NCBI RefSeq assembly: GCF_002933295.1
Contig: NZ_PSSW01000006.1
Location: 124,001 to 188,000, forward strand
Direction of reading: 5' to 3'
From: Marinobacter flavimaris
GTDB taxonomy: Bacteria; Pseudomonadota; Gammaproteobacteria; Pseudomonadales; Oleiphilaceae
DNA length: 64,000 nucleotides
The translations under genes and the position numbers were made by a program. Shown one piece after another: positions 1 through 8,270 of this stretch (the stretch's first letter is position 1; each line of letters begins with the position of its first letter). The notes under the pieces were generated by a model, which was not told the origin of the DNA, ran no database searches, and worked only from the letters and a program-made list of their open reading frames with translations.

Positions 1-732
1 TCCATGAAGCCCGGCAGCGTGATCGTGGATCTGGCCTCAGAGCGAGGGGGTAACTGCGAACTGACCGAACCGGGCAAAGTCGCCCATCAACACGGCGTTA
101 CCCTGATCGGCTACACCGACCTGCCCAGCCGGATGGCCAAGGTGGCCAGTGATCTGTACGCCACCAACCTGGTGCATCTGCTCACCGAGCTGACACCCGA
201 GAAAGACGGCACGCCGCTGGTGAACATGGAAGACGAAGTCATCCGCGGCCTGACGGTGGTTCACGAGGACGAAATAACCTGGCCGCCGCCACAACCGGAA
301 TCGCCGGTCAGCCCCAAGCCCGCACCGGGCACCGAGGAGCCTTCAGCCGAAGCAAAAGCGGCCGCCAAGAAGGACGCGGACCGTCGCAGCCTGATCGGCA
401 AAGGCGTTCTTCTGGTGGTGACGGCCCTGGCGCTCTACGGAGTGGGCGCCCACGCGCCGGAAAGCTTCCTGCAACACTTCACTGTGTTCGTACTGGCCTG
501 CTTTATTGGCTGGCAGGTGATCTGGAACGTAACCCCTTCCCTGCATACCCCCCTGATGAGCGTTACCAACGCCATCAGCGGCATCATCGTTATCGGCGCC
601 ATTCTGCATCTGGCCCAGGCGGAGAATATTGCCGTTGGCATCATGGCGTTTGTGGCGGTGCTGATTGCCAGCATCAACGTGGGCGGTGGCTTCCGGGTCA
701 CCCATCGCATGCTCAAAATGTTCCGCAAGTAG
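1..732 (+). CDS. pntA: NAD(P) transhydrogenase subunit alpha, 3' part
   Basis: Cut by the left window edge; the reading frame is open from base 1. The visible 243 residues are the end of the NAD(H)-binding domain I ([15 protein letters not shown], then [10 protein letters not shown]), a Pro/Ala-rich linker at about residues 95-125, and the membrane segments of domain II ending in a basic HRMLKMFRK tail. Together with PntB it forms the inner-membrane, proton-translocating transhydrogenase that exchanges hydride between NADH and NADP+. Domain I and the transmembrane part sit in one polypeptide, as in E. coli PntA, whereas many pseudomonads split them into two proteins. pntB follows 12 bp downstream, so the two are co-transcribed. 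Confidence 0.95.
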   Translation, partial: SMKPGSVIVDLASERGGNCELTEPGKVAHQHGVTLIGYTDLPSRMAKVASDLYATNLVHLLTELTPEKDGTPLVNMEDEVIRGLTVVHEDEITWPPPQPESPVSPKPAPGTEEPSAEAKAAAKKDADRRSLIGKGVLLVVTALALYGVGAHAPESFLQHFTVFVLACFIGWQVIWNVTPSLHTPLMSVTNAISGIIVIGAILHLAQAENIAVGIMAFVAVLIASINVGGGFRVTHRMLKMFRK

Positions 733-744
733 GAGGCGCCCGAT

Positions 745-2136
745 ATGAGCACAGGACTGGTGAGCGTGGCCTACGTGGTCGCAAGTATCTTGTTTATTCT
801 CAGCCTGGGTGGCCTCAGCCACCAGGAATCGGCACGGCGCGGTAATCTCTACGGCGTCGCCGGCATTATCATCGCGGTGGGGGCCACTCTGGCCAGCGTA
901 GACGGAGGCATTACCGCCATCATCATTGCCGTGTTGCTCGGTGCCGGCATTGGCATTCCCATCGCCAACAAGGTGGAAATGACCCAGATGCCTCAGCTGG
1001 TCGCCCTGCTCCACAGTTTCGTGGGTCTGGCGGCGGTATTGGTAGGTTTTTCCGGTTATATCGAGCCGTTGATTGCCACCTCCGGTACCGAGCACACCAT
1101 CAAACTGGTGGAGGTGTTTGTCGGCATTTTTATAGGTGCCATTACCTTCACTGGTTCACTGGTGGCCTGCGGCAAACTGGACGGCCGAATCGACAGCAAG
1201 GCGCTGACCCTGCCCGGACGGCATCTGATGAACCTGACAGCGATCATTGTCTGCGTCTTGCTCGGGGCCTGGTTCCTGGGCACCGAGAGCATGGCCCTGG
1301 GAATCGTTGCCCTGATCCTGATGACCGCCATTGCCTCGGTCCTCGGCATTCACCTGATCATGGCTATTGGCGGCGCCGACATGCCGGTGGTGGTATCCAT
1401 GCTAAACAGTTACTCCGGGTGGGCCGCCGCTTCCATCGGTTTCATGTTGGGCAATGATCTGCTGATTGTCGTTGGTGCCCTGGTGGGCAGCAGCGGTGCC
1501 ATCCTCAGCTACATCATGTGCAAGGCCATGAACCGCTCGTTCATCAGCGTGATTCTCGGTGGCTTCGGCCAGACCAGCAGCAGTTCGGCGGCCGCGGACG
1601 CCGATCAAACGGTGCACGAATCCAGTGCCGATGATGTCTGCGAGGAGTTGCGCAACGCCCAGTCGGTGATCATTGTGCCCGGTTACGGTATGGCGGTGGC
1701 CCAGGCCCAGAACGGCGTCAGCGAGATGACCAAGATCCTTCGGGAACGGGGCGTAAACGTGCGTTTCGGCATTCATCCGGTGGCCGGCCGTCTGCCAGGG
1801 CATATGAACGTGCTATTGGCGGAAGCCCACGTCCCTTATGACATCGTGCTGGAAATGGACGAAATCAACGATGACTTCCCGGATACCGACGTGGTGCTGG
1901 TCATCGGCGCCAACGACACCGTGAACCCGGCCGCCGCCGAAGACCCGGGCAGTCCGATTGCCGGCATGCCGGTGCTGGAGGTCTGGAAGGCCCACCAGGT
2001 GGTTATCCTCAAGCGGGGCATGGCCACCGGTTATTCCGGGGTGGAGAATCCACTGTTCTTCAAGGACAACGCCCGTATGCTGTTCGGCGATGCCAAGGAA
2101 AGCATCGATAAGCTGGTAGGAGGCTTGCGGGGCTGA
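745..2136 (+). CDS. pntB: NAD(P) transhydrogenase subunit beta
   Basis: 463 residues, the usual PntB length. The first 270 or so residues are a run of hydrophobic, Gly/Ala-rich membrane helices (domain II). After a Ser/Ala linker comes the soluble NADP(H)-binding domain III, with the [15 protein letters not shown] dinucleotide loop and a downstream [14 protein letters not shown] segment typical of the family. It works with the upstream PntA in the inner membrane to generate NADPH from the proton gradient. The start ATG lies 12 bp after the pntA stop with a GGAGG motif in between. A terminator hairpin overlaps the stop codon, so this gene ends the operon. Confidence 0.97.
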   Translation: MSTGLVSVAYVVASILFILSLGGLSHQESARRGNLYGVAGIIIAVGATLASVDGGITAIIIAVLLGAGIGIPIANKVEMTQMPQLVALLHSFVGLAAVLVGFSGYIEPLIATSGTEHTIKLVEVFVGIFIGAITFTGSLVACGKLDGRIDSKALTLPGRHLMNLTAIIVCVLLGAWFLGTESMALGIVALILMTAIASVLGIHLIMAIGGADMPVVVSMLNSYSGWAAASIGFMLGNDLLIVVGALVGSSGAILSYIMCKAMNRSFISVILGGFGQTSSSSAAADADQTVHESSADDVCEELRNAQSVIIVPGYGMAVAQAQNGVSEMTKILRERGVNVRFGIHPVAGRLPGHMNVLLAEAHVPYDIVLEMDEINDDFPDTDVVLVIGANDTVNPAAAEDPGSPIAGMPVLEVWKAHQVVILKRGMATGYSGVENPLFFKDNARMLFGDAKESIDKLVGGLRG

Positions 2137-2160
2137 AGGCAGCCCCGCGCCTGTTTTCTT
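2127..2160 (+). terminator. rho-independent terminator of pntAB
   Basis: Perfect 8-bp stem GCGGGGCT / AGCCCCGC (2127-2134 and 2141-2148) with a 6-nt loop, followed by GCCTGTTTTCTT. The stem includes the pntB stop codon. Confidence 0.7.
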
Positions 2161-2166
2161 CGGGAG

Positions 2167-2478
2167 TTATTCGGTGGTGTTGTACACGTAGGACGACACG
2201 GTGCCGTCCTGGTTGAACCGCACCACCAGGTCGGTGGTTTCCGCTTCACCGAAGGCAGACCACTTGTACTTGCCATAGGTCCAGGTGCGTTTGCCGTCTT
2301 CGATCCCGGTGCGCCACGGCTCGCCGAACATCTCCTGGATATCGGCCCGCGTGGTTTCACCAATCTGGATCTGGTCCACATTGTGGGTGGCGAAGTCTTT
2401 GCCGACAGTCGCACAGCCCACCATGGCCGCCATCACCAGAGCCACGCACAACGTTTTAACCGAACCAATCATCGACAT
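2167..2478 (-). CDS. small lipoprotein, SmpA/OmlA-like
   Basis: 103 residues. The N-terminus is a lipoprotein signal: a charged start, a hydrophobic stretch and a lipobox AAMVGC, which would place the acylated cysteine at about residue 22. The mature part (IQIGETTRADIQEMFGEPWRT, then a two-strand WTYGKYKW region) has the pattern of the SmpA/OmlA/BamE fold, a small two-helix, three-strand domain of outer-membrane lipoproteins. It is too divergent to call bamE, which has its own conserved neighbourhood next to fur/recN. Convergent with pntB. Function beyond envelope lipoprotein is unknown. Confidence 0.8.
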   Translation of the reverse strand: MSMIGSVKTLCVALVMAAMVGCATVGKDFATHNVDQIQIGETTRADIQEMFGEPWRTGIEDGKRTWTYGKYKWSAFGEAETTDLVVRFNQDGTVSSYVYNTTE

Positions 2479-2564
2479 ACGTATCCCTCATATTCGGGTG
2501 AATTTCACCCATCATAACGTGTCTCTGAGCAGACGCGATTACGAAGACGACAGGTTTCCGGAAA

Positions 2565-2596
2565 CAAAAAAGCCGCAGGCCGGGAGGCGCTGCGGC
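2565..2596 (-). terminator. rho-independent terminator of the Old Yellow Enzyme gene
   Basis: On the minus strand GCCGCAG and CTGCGGC (2590-2596 and 2572-2578) form a 7-bp stem followed by TTTTTT. It lies about 30 bp beyond the stop codon of the flavoprotein gene. Confidence 0.8.
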
Positions 2597-2624
2597 AGGT
2601 CGATCGTCCGATCGAAGGGGATAA

Positions 2625-3737
2625 TCAATACAGTTTGGCGAGGGACTTCTTGGCGAAGGATTCGACTTCGTTCAACCGGCCTTCTTTCACCTTGATCAGC
2701 CATTCGGGATCCTGCAGAAGTGCCCGACCAACGGCAATCAGCTCGAACTCGTGGTTATTCATCCGCTCCACCAGCTCATCGATCCCGGCTTTCTCAACCG
2801 CTTCCTGCTTGCTGGCAAAGGTGCCGCTGATGAAATCTTCGGTCAGCCCGACACTGCCCACGGACATGGTCGGCTTGCCGGAAAGCTTCTGGGTCCAGCC
2901 TGCGAGGTTCAGATCCGAGCCTTCAAACTCCGGCTCCCAGAACCGGCGGGTAGAGGCGTGGAAAATGTCCACACCGGCTTCCACCAGTGGCTTCAGGAAC
3001 CGTTCGAGTTCCTCAGGGCTGTTCACCAGTTTGGCTTCGTAATCCTGCTGCTTCCACTGGGAGAACCGCAGCATGATCGGGAAATCAGGCCCGACGCGAT
3101 GGCGCACCGCCTCAACGATTTCGACCACGAAGCGCAGGCGGTTTTCCATAGAGCCGCCGTATTCATCGTCCCGCTGGTTGGTGCCTTCCCACAGGAACTG
3201 GTCCAGCAGGTAGCCATGGGCACCGTGGATCTCGACACCATCAAAACCGAGGGCTTTGGCATCCTGGGCGGCATCGGCAAAGGCGGTGACGACATCCTCA
3301 ATATCCTCTTTGGTCATGGCTTTGCCGTTGGGCTTGCCAGGGCCAAACAGACCGGATGGGCTGTAACCGGGCACCGAAGGATCCGGAGGTGTGCCTTCCT
3401 TGCGTACGGCGCCAACGTGCCAGAGTTGCGGGAAAATGGCTCCACCGGCTTCGTGCACGGCATCAACAACGTTTTTCCAGCCTTGAAGGGCGTCGGAACC
3501 ATGAAATGCCGGCACATTGGGATAACCACTGGCGGCGGGGTGATTTACTGTAGTGCCTTCGGTAATGATCAGACCAACGCCGGCTTCGGCGCGGCGCTGA
3601 TAATAGGCCACAACATCCTCACCCGGCACACCATCAGGCGAGAAGTTGCGGGTCATCGGTGCCATCGCCACCCGGTTACGCAGCTTGAGGTTGTGAAGTT
3701 CAAACGGTTCGAAAAGCGGGCCAAGATTCATGCTCAT
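2625..3737 (-). CDS. NADH:flavin oxidoreductase, Old Yellow Enzyme family
   Basis: 370 residues from the ATG at 3737 (an ATG at 3731 is equally possible; an upstream TTG at 3776 would run through the operator region). The protein is a single FMN-binding TIM barrel. Family landmarks are RNRVAMAPMTRN near the N-terminus, IFPQLWHVGAV, the substrate/anion-binding stretch HGAHGYLLDQFLWEGTN followed by DEYGGSMENRLRF, and a C-terminal phosphate-binding VGRALLQDPEW. Enzymes of this family reduce activated C=C bonds of enones and nitro compounds with NAD(P)H. The divergent HxlR-type gene with repeated sites between them suggests induction by quinones or other electrophiles. The natural substrate is not determinable from sequence. 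Confidence 0.93.
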   Translation of the reverse strand: MSMNLGPLFEPFELHNLKLRNRVAMAPMTRNFSPDGVPGEDVVAYYQRRAEAGVGLIITEGTTVNHPAASGYPNVPAFHGSDALQGWKNVVDAVHEAGGAIFPQLWHVGAVRKEGTPPDPSVPGYSPSGLFGPGKPNGKAMTKEDIEDVVTAFADAAQDAKALGFDGVEIHGAHGYLLDQFLWEGTNQRDDEYGGSMENRLRFVVEIVEAVRHRVGPDFPIMLRFSQWKQQDYEAKLVNSPEELERFLKPLVEAGVDIFHASTRRFWEPEFEGSDLNLAGWTQKLSGKPTMSVGSVGLTEDFISGTFASKQEAVEKAGIDELVERMNNHEFELIAVGRALLQDPEWLIKVKEGRLNEVESFAKKSLAKLY

Positions 3738-3761
3738 GGTAATGTGCAACCTTACTAGTTT

Positions 3762-3806
3762 GGTTTCTTTAAGCAACCATATTGAATCTGGTTTTAAAAT
3801 GCAACC
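3762..3806. promoter_or_regulatory. paired 17-bp repeats, candidate HxlR operators
   Basis: Two related 17-mers, GGTTTCTTTAAGCAACC (3762-3778) and GGTTTTAAAATGCAACC (3790-3806), each an imperfect GGTT...AACC dyad, lie 28 bp apart. A third GCAACCTTACT half (3746-3756) continues the 27-28 bp periodicity. They occupy the 89-bp gap between the divergent flavoprotein and HxlR-type genes, where an autoregulatory operator is expected. The assignment to HxlR is inferred from position. Confidence 0.6.
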
Positions 3807-3826
3807 CTATTCAGTACACTCCCACC

Positions 3827-4309
3827 ATGGCCAGAAAACGTTTTGATGACTCCAGTTGCTCCGTCGCCCGTGCCCTCAATGAAGTGGGTGACTGGTGGTC
3901 CCTGCTGATCGTACTACACGCCATGTATGGCACCCGCCGGTTCGTGGACTTCCAGCAGGAACTGGGCATTGCCAAGAATATCCTCTGCGATCGTCTGGCC
4001 CGGCTGGTGGATAACGAGGTGTTGCGCAAGGTGGATGTGGGCGAACACGGCTCCCGCTTTGAATACCGCCTGACTGAGAAAGGCCGGGATCTGTTCCCGG
4101 TGGTGATTGCCCTGCGCCAGTGGGGCGACAAGTGGAATCCCGCCCCGGACCAGACACCCCTGGACCTGCGCGACCGTGCCACCGGCCGCCCTATTCACAC
4201 GGTGGAAGTCCAGAATGCCGATGGCAACCCCCTGAGCATCCGGGATGTGTTCGTACCGGACGAGAGTCTGCCCGAAGGCAAAAGACCTCCGCCTGACTCT
4301 CCGCAGTAA
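3827..4309 (+). CDS. HxlR-family transcriptional regulator
   Basis: 160 residues from the ATG at 3827; the frame is open upstream, but that extension would cover the repeated sites and has no ribosome site. The N-terminus SSCSVARALNEVGDWWSLLI matches the HxlR signature, including the conserved Cys that senses electrophiles or oxidants in characterised members. A winged helix follows (FVDFQQELGIAKNILCDRLARL, then the wing and a FPVVIALRQWGDKW dimerisation helix). The C-terminal 45 residues are a variable tail. Probably represses itself and the divergent Old Yellow Enzyme gene. Confidence 0.92.
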   Translation: MARKRFDDSSCSVARALNEVGDWWSLLIVLHAMYGTRRFVDFQQELGIAKNILCDRLARLVDNEVLRKVDVGEHGSRFEYRLTEKGRDLFPVVIALRQWGDKWNPAPDQTPLDLRDRATGRPIHTVEVQNADGNPLSIRDVFVPDESLPEGKRPPPDSPQ

Positions 4310-4329
4310 TCGCGGCGCCGCCCGATTTC

Positions 4330-4420
4330 TTGAGCTACGTCAATCTTGCGATCAAACCAGCCCCCCTGCCCGGCCAATCTTGCGCTAAATCAAGTTTCCT
4401 TTCTCCGCTGCCACTAATCT
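4330..4420 (+). promoter_or_regulatory. two FNR/Anr-like boxes and -10 upstream of ompW
   Basis: TTGAGCTACGTCAA (4330-4343) and TTGCGCTAAATCAA (4380-4393) resemble the FNR/Anr consensus TTGAT-N4-ATCAA. The second has a perfect right half. A TAATCT hexamer at 4415-4420 would put the transcription start near 4427, so the downstream box is centred about 41 bp upstream of it, the class II FNR activator position. E. coli ompW is FNR-controlled, so the match is biologically sensible; direct regulation here is inferred. Confidence 0.6.
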
Positions 4421-4454
4421 GAAGCCATCAACGATTCAGGTTAAGGAGATGGAT

Positions 4455-5102
4455 ATGTCCCGCACATTTAAACTTGGTGTTCTGGCTGCAGCGGTTATGG
4501 CTGCGGCGCCGGCTGTTCAAGCGTACGAAGCTGGTGATTTTATTGGCCGCGTTGGTGTGGTGACAGTTGCACCAGACGCTTCGAGTGACCCTATTACCAA
4601 CCTCAGCTCCGACGCAAGAGTTGACGTAGACAACGACACCCAACTAGGCCTGACCCTGAGCTATATGCTTACAGATCAACTGGGTTTGGGCGTGCTCGCA
4701 GCAACTCCCTTCAGCCACGATATTAAAGGTGACGGTGACCTCGCTGGTCTTGGTAAGCTGGCCGAAACAAAACAGCTGCCACCAACCATCACACTTCAGT
4801 ATTTCCCGATGCCGAGCGGCAGCAAGCTGCAACCCTATGTTGGAGCGGGTGTGAACTATACCGTCTTTTTTGATGAACAAACCGCCGGCGCTCTTGCAGG
4901 CACCGATATCAAGCTCGATGACAGCTTCGGCCTGGCTGCGGAAGTTGGCCTGGATTACATGATCACCGAAAACATCGGTGTTAACGCGGCAGTCTGGTGG
5001 ATAGACATCGACACCGAGGCGAAAATTGAAGCTGTAAACCAGACCGTGGATGTGGAAATTGATCCCCTAGTCTACATGGTAGGCCTGTCCTACAAGTTTT
5101 GA
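4455..5102 (+). CDS. ompW: OmpW-family outer membrane protein
   Basis: 215 residues. The ATG at 4455 is chosen because AAGGAG (4443-4448) lies 6 nt upstream of it; the ATG at 4449 abuts that site. A signal peptide ends near VQA/YEAGD. The mature protein begins DFIGRVGVVTVAPD and ends in LVYMVGLSYKF, with the terminal Phe typical of beta-barrel proteins. Internal motifs such as TLQYFPM and YVGAGVNYTVFF fit the eight-stranded OmpW barrel, a narrow hydrophobic channel for small apolar molecules. Monocistronic, with its own terminator and FNR/Anr-like sites. Confidence 0.95.
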   Translation: MSRTFKLGVLAAAVMAAAPAVQAYEAGDFIGRVGVVTVAPDASSDPITNLSSDARVDVDNDTQLGLTLSYMLTDQLGLGVLAATPFSHDIKGDGDLAGLGKLAETKQLPPTITLQYFPMPSGSKLQPYVGAGVNYTVFFDEQTAGALAGTDIKLDDSFGLAAEVGLDYMITENIGVNAAVWWIDIDTEAKIEAVNQTVDVEIDPLVYMVGLSYKF

Positions 5103-5161
5103 TCCCCGTGCCTCCGTCAGTCGCCACGGTCTGTTGGCTGACGAAAGGTGCGCTCTCCTGT

Positions 5162-5189
5162 GCGGGGCCCTCCGGCCCCGCCTTTTTTT
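5162..5189 (+). terminator. rho-independent terminator of ompW
   Basis: Stem GCGGGGCC / GGCCCCGC (5162-5169, 5174-5181) with a CTCC loop, followed by C and seven T residues. A textbook intrinsic terminator. Confidence 0.92.
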
Positions 5190-5201
5190 GTCCGCCAGAA
5201 A

Positions 5202-5233
5202 CAGGAAGGCGGAGCATCTGCCCCGCCTTCCTG
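5202..5233 (-). terminator. terminator hairpin of the DEAD-box helicase gene
   Basis: Perfect 11-bp inverted repeat CAGGAAGGCGG / CCGCCTTCCTG with a 10-nt loop. On the minus strand it is followed by TTTCTGG, a short U tract. It starts 18 bp past the helicase stop codon. Confidence 0.65.
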
Positions 5234-5250
5234 AACTGTCCTGACCTGCC

Positions 5251-6573
5251 TCAGGCACTCTGGCGCTGGGCTGAGCGGCTTCGCTGACCACCGCCATTCT
5301 GGCTCCGGCCACCACTGCGGCCACCTGGCTTGTCCCCAAAGCTTTTCGGCTTGCCTCCGGGCCGGCCATTACCACCACCGTTACTACTGCGGGTACGGGC
5401 GCGGCTGGGATCGGCCTTGGCTCTCGGCTTCAGCGGCAGGTTGTTGGTCGGCTCAAAGCCTTCCACTTCCGTGCGCGGCAGCTGCTTTTTGATCAGCCTT
5501 TCGATGCCCGCCAGCATTTTGCCTTCATCGGCACTGACCAGTGACAGCGCATGACCACTCTCACCGGCACGGCCGGTGCGACCAATACGATGCACATAGT
5601 CTTCCGGCACGTTGGGCAGTTCGAAGTTCACCACCTGGGGCAGCTGCTTGATGTCCAGACCACGAGCAGCGATATCCGTTGCCACCAGCACACGCACTTC
5701 GCCAGCCTTGAAGTCCGCCAGCGCGCGGGTGCGGGCACCCTGCGACTTGTTGCCGTGAATGGCAGCGGCGGTAATACCGTCCTTCTCCAGTTTCTGGGTC
5801 AGGCGGTTGGCACCGTGCTTGGTGCGGGTAAACACCAGCACCTGGTCCCAGCTGTTGTCACGCACCAGCTTGCTCAGCAGGGCGGTTTTCTGGCTCTGAT
5901 CCACCGGGTAGACAGACTGCTTGATGTTTTCGGCAGAGGTGTTTCGAGCCGCCACTTCAACCTGAACCGGGTTATCCAGCAGACCTTCGGCCAGAGTCCG
6001 GATCTCGTTCGAGAAGGTGGCGGAGAACAACAGGTTCTGGCGCTTGGCTGGCAGCAGCGCAAGAATCTTGCGGATGTCGCGAATAAAGCCCATATCCAGC
6101 ATGCGGTCGGCTTCGTCCAGCACCAGGATTTCCACTTCGTTGAAGCGCACAGCGTTCTGCTGATACAGGTCCATCAGGCGGCCCGGTGTTGCCACCAGCA
6201 CGTCCAGGCCTTTGCGCAGCTTCATCATCTGCGGATTGATTTTCACACCACCGAAAACCACCGCGGCCTTGGTAGGAACGTATTTGCTGTAAAGATTCAC
6301 GCTGTCGTGAACCTGTGCCGCCAGTTCACGGGTGGGCGTCAGGATCAGCGCGCGGGGGCCTTTGCCGGTGCGCGGGTTTTCACCCAGACGCTGCAGCAAG
6401 GGCAAGGTAAAACCGGCGGTTTTGCCGGTACCGGTCTGGGCAGCAGCCATAACGTCCCGGCCAGAAAGCACGGCGGGAATGGCCTGGGCCTGAATGGGAG
6501 ACGGGGTTTCATAACCCTGGTCAGACGTGGCACGGACCAGCTGCTCGGACAAACCGAGTGAAGAAAAACTCAT
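5251..6573 (-). CDS. rhlE: DEAD-box ATP-dependent RNA helicase, RhlE type
   Basis: 440 residues. All helicase motifs are visible: the Q motif [11 protein letters not shown], motif [12 protein letters not shown], Ia PTRELA, Ib TPGRLMDL, motif [15 protein letters not shown], motif III FSATF, motif [12 protein letters not shown] and motif [12 protein letters not shown]. After about residue 375 the tail is low-complexity, basic and rich in Arg, Gly, Ser and Asn, as in RhlE proteins, and would bind RNA nonspecifically. Such helicases act in ribosome maturation and RNA turnover, often at low temperature. Transcribed alone, with a roughly 300-bp upstream gap that could hold a long leader. Confidence 0.93.
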   Translation of the reverse strand: MSFSSLGLSEQLVRATSDQGYETPSPIQAQAIPAVLSGRDVMAAAQTGTGKTAGFTLPLLQRLGENPRTGKGPRALILTPTRELAAQVHDSVNLYSKYVPTKAAVVFGGVKINPQMMKLRKGLDVLVATPGRLMDLYQQNAVRFNEVEILVLDEADRMLDMGFIRDIRKILALLPAKRQNLLFSATFSNEIRTLAEGLLDNPVQVEVAARNTSAENIKQSVYPVDQSQKTALLSKLVRDNSWDQVLVFTRTKHGANRLTQKLEKDGITAAAIHGNKSQGARTRALADFKAGEVRVLVATDIAARGLDIKQLPQVVNFELPNVPEDYVHRIGRTGRAGESGHALSLVSADEGKMLAGIERLIKKQLPRTEVEGFEPTNNLPLKPRAKADPSRARTRSSNGGGNGRPGGKPKSFGDKPGGRSGGRSQNGGGQRSRSAQRQSA

Positions 6574-6892
6574 ATTGGATCAACTCTTGATTATTCTGCC
6601 TCCACGACCACCGTTCTCGGTGAATGCGGGCAGATGCCATGAACATTCATGGAATAAAAGACGACTACGGTCACGCGCCGTTATCGGGGTGACGTCCTCT
6701 GACAGGTCGTATGGAAAGGTCGCACGGGCTTAAAGCCTTAAACTGCGGAATCCCTAGAGGCAGGATGCGGGCACATTAACAGAGGCCCGGGCAATTAGCC
6801 ATAGGTGATTATAATAAGCATCCGAAGGAACCTGGCGGACATCCTCAAGTCAGAGTGTTTTGATCACCGGAAGCCAACATGGAGTTGAAAGA
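6574..6892. other. intergenic region between helicase and thioredoxin-like genes
   Basis: 319 bp without a credible gene. It contains a 7-bp inverted repeat CCATGAA-CA-TTCATGG (6637-6652), about 65 bp upstream of the helicase start, and a TATAAT hexamer at 6810-6815 that could serve the rightward gene. No good -35 matches the TATAAT at standard spacing, so the promoter call is tentative. Nothing else recognised. Confidence 0.4.
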
Positions 6893-7708
6893 ATGAGCGT
6901 CAGTATCGGCCCATTGAGCCTGTCCATCGACCACCTGCTCCTGGTCATCGCCTTCGGCCTGGCTCTGCTGGTTGGAGGGGTGCTGGGCCGCAAATATAGG
7001 GTGCCCGTAGCCGGATCGGTGGCCGATATCTTCGTGGTAGCGATGCTCTGTGCCCGTGTCGGTTTCGTTATCAGTTACTTCGAGCATTACCAGAATGATC
7101 TTCTGGGCATCATTGATATCCGGGACGGCGGTTTCGATGTGCTCTGGGGTGTCGTCGGCGCCCTCATCTTCACCGGCTTTCTGCTCTGGCGCAGGGAAGC
7201 GCAGCGCAAACCCCTGGCTACTGCTGCGCTGACGGGCGCCCTGTTCTGGGCTGCCACCGCAGGAACCATCACACTGATCGAACAGCAGGCCCGAGGCATG
7301 CCGGACGTTGCGCTGCATTCGCTCAATGGCGAAGCAGTCCACATGGACCAATTAGCGCCAGGCCAACCCTTGGTGGTGAACCTCTGGGCCACCTGGTGCC
7401 CGCCCTGTATTCGCGAAATGCCGGTGCTGGAGGAGGCCCAGCATATCTACCAGGATGTCGCCTTTGTGTTTGCCAACCAGAGGGAACAGCCGGAAACCAT
7501 CCGTTCCTTTCTTGAGGAAAACCGTCTGAACCTGAACAATCTGTACCGGGACGATCAGGCTCAGCTGGCCCGGGCTGTGGGCAGCAATGGCTTACCAACC
7601 ACGCTTTTCTACAATGCCCAGGGCCAATTAATCGATTCCCACATGGGCGAACTGTCACGGGCAACACTGGCAAGAGGCCTGGAACAGATCCGTACACTCG
7701 AGGAATGA
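6893..7708 (+). CDS. membrane protein with Lgt-like N-terminus and TlpA-type thioredoxin domain
   Basis: 271 residues from the ATG at 6893, preceded by GGAG at 6881-6884. About 120 N-terminal residues carry several hydrophobic helices whose pattern (VGGVLGRKYRVP, LCARVGFVISYFEHY, DGGFDVLWGVVGAL) resembles prolipoprotein diacylglyceryl transferase. The rest is a periplasm-facing thioredoxin fold with the redox motif WATWCPPC (C169 and C172) and a cis-Pro segment GLPTTLFYN. Likely a membrane-tethered thiol:disulfide reductase for periplasmic proteins. The Lgt-like part lacks most of the length of true Lgt, so I do not infer transferase activity. Convergent with the DUF302 gene. Confidence 0.85.
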   Translation: MSVSIGPLSLSIDHLLLVIAFGLALLVGGVLGRKYRVPVAGSVADIFVVAMLCARVGFVISYFEHYQNDLLGIIDIRDGGFDVLWGVVGALIFTGFLLWRREAQRKPLATAALTGALFWAATAGTITLIEQQARGMPDVALHSLNGEAVHMDQLAPGQPLVVNLWATWCPPCIREMPVLEEAQHIYQDVAFVFANQREQPETIRSFLEENRLNLNNLYRDDQAQLARAVGSNGLPTTLFYNAQGQLIDSHMGELSRATLARGLEQIRTLEE

Positions 7709-7745
7709 ACCTGGCTCGATTTCCCGATAGTGGCCTGAGTTTTCT

Positions 7746-8201
7746 CTATTGAGTGGCCGCTTTGGCAAAATTCCCCAATGCGCCACTCACTTTATCGAGC
7801 ACCTCATCGCATCCTTCGATGTCATGGCGGCCCTTCAGGTATTGCGGATCGTTGTACCCCAGCCATACCTCACCGTTGGCATCCTCCCAGATCAGGGCTT
7901 TCTGGGGCAGGTCAATGGCCACACTCTGGGCGCACTGCATCAGTGGCGTGCCGACTTTGGGGTTGCCAAAAATAACCACTTCGGTCGGCCGCAGCGCCAG
8001 CCCGGCTTTTTCGGCGCCCTGCTGATGATTAACCCGGGCCATGACCGTCATGCCCTTCTCCTTCAGCAAAGACTCGAGTTTGTCCGCCGTCGCTTTGACA
8101 TCGTGACCGCTTTTCACCGCGATCAGTCCATCTGCGGCATGAGTGAACGTGGCGAACAACAGGGTTGATGCCACGAGAACCAGTCTGAGAATGCAGCGCA
8201 T
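7746..8201 (-). CDS. periplasmic DUF302-family protein
   Basis: 151 residues. The ATG at 8201 is preferred over an upstream frame extension because AGGAGG precedes it at good spacing and a clear signal peptide follows (hydrophobic core, cleavage near THA/ADG). The mature protein has the DUF302 pattern: LIAVKSGHDVKATADKLESLL, a VMARVNHQQGAEKAGL segment, VVIFGNPKVGTPLM and ALIWEDANGEVWLGYNDP. Members are small alpha/beta proteins of unknown biochemical role. Its function here is not known. Confidence 0.88.
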   Translation of the reverse strand: MRCILRLVLVASTLLFATFTHAADGLIAVKSGHDVKATADKLESLLKEKGMTVMARVNHQQGAEKAGLALRPTEVVIFGNPKVGTPLMQCAQSVAIDLPQKALIWEDANGEVWLGYNDPQYLKGRHDIEGCDEVLDKVSGALGNFAKAATQ

Positions 8202-8270
8202 AGTATCCTCCTGAGCCTTTGCTGAAGATTTCAGGATAGAACAGCAGCAGGCCCTACGCATTAAAACGCT

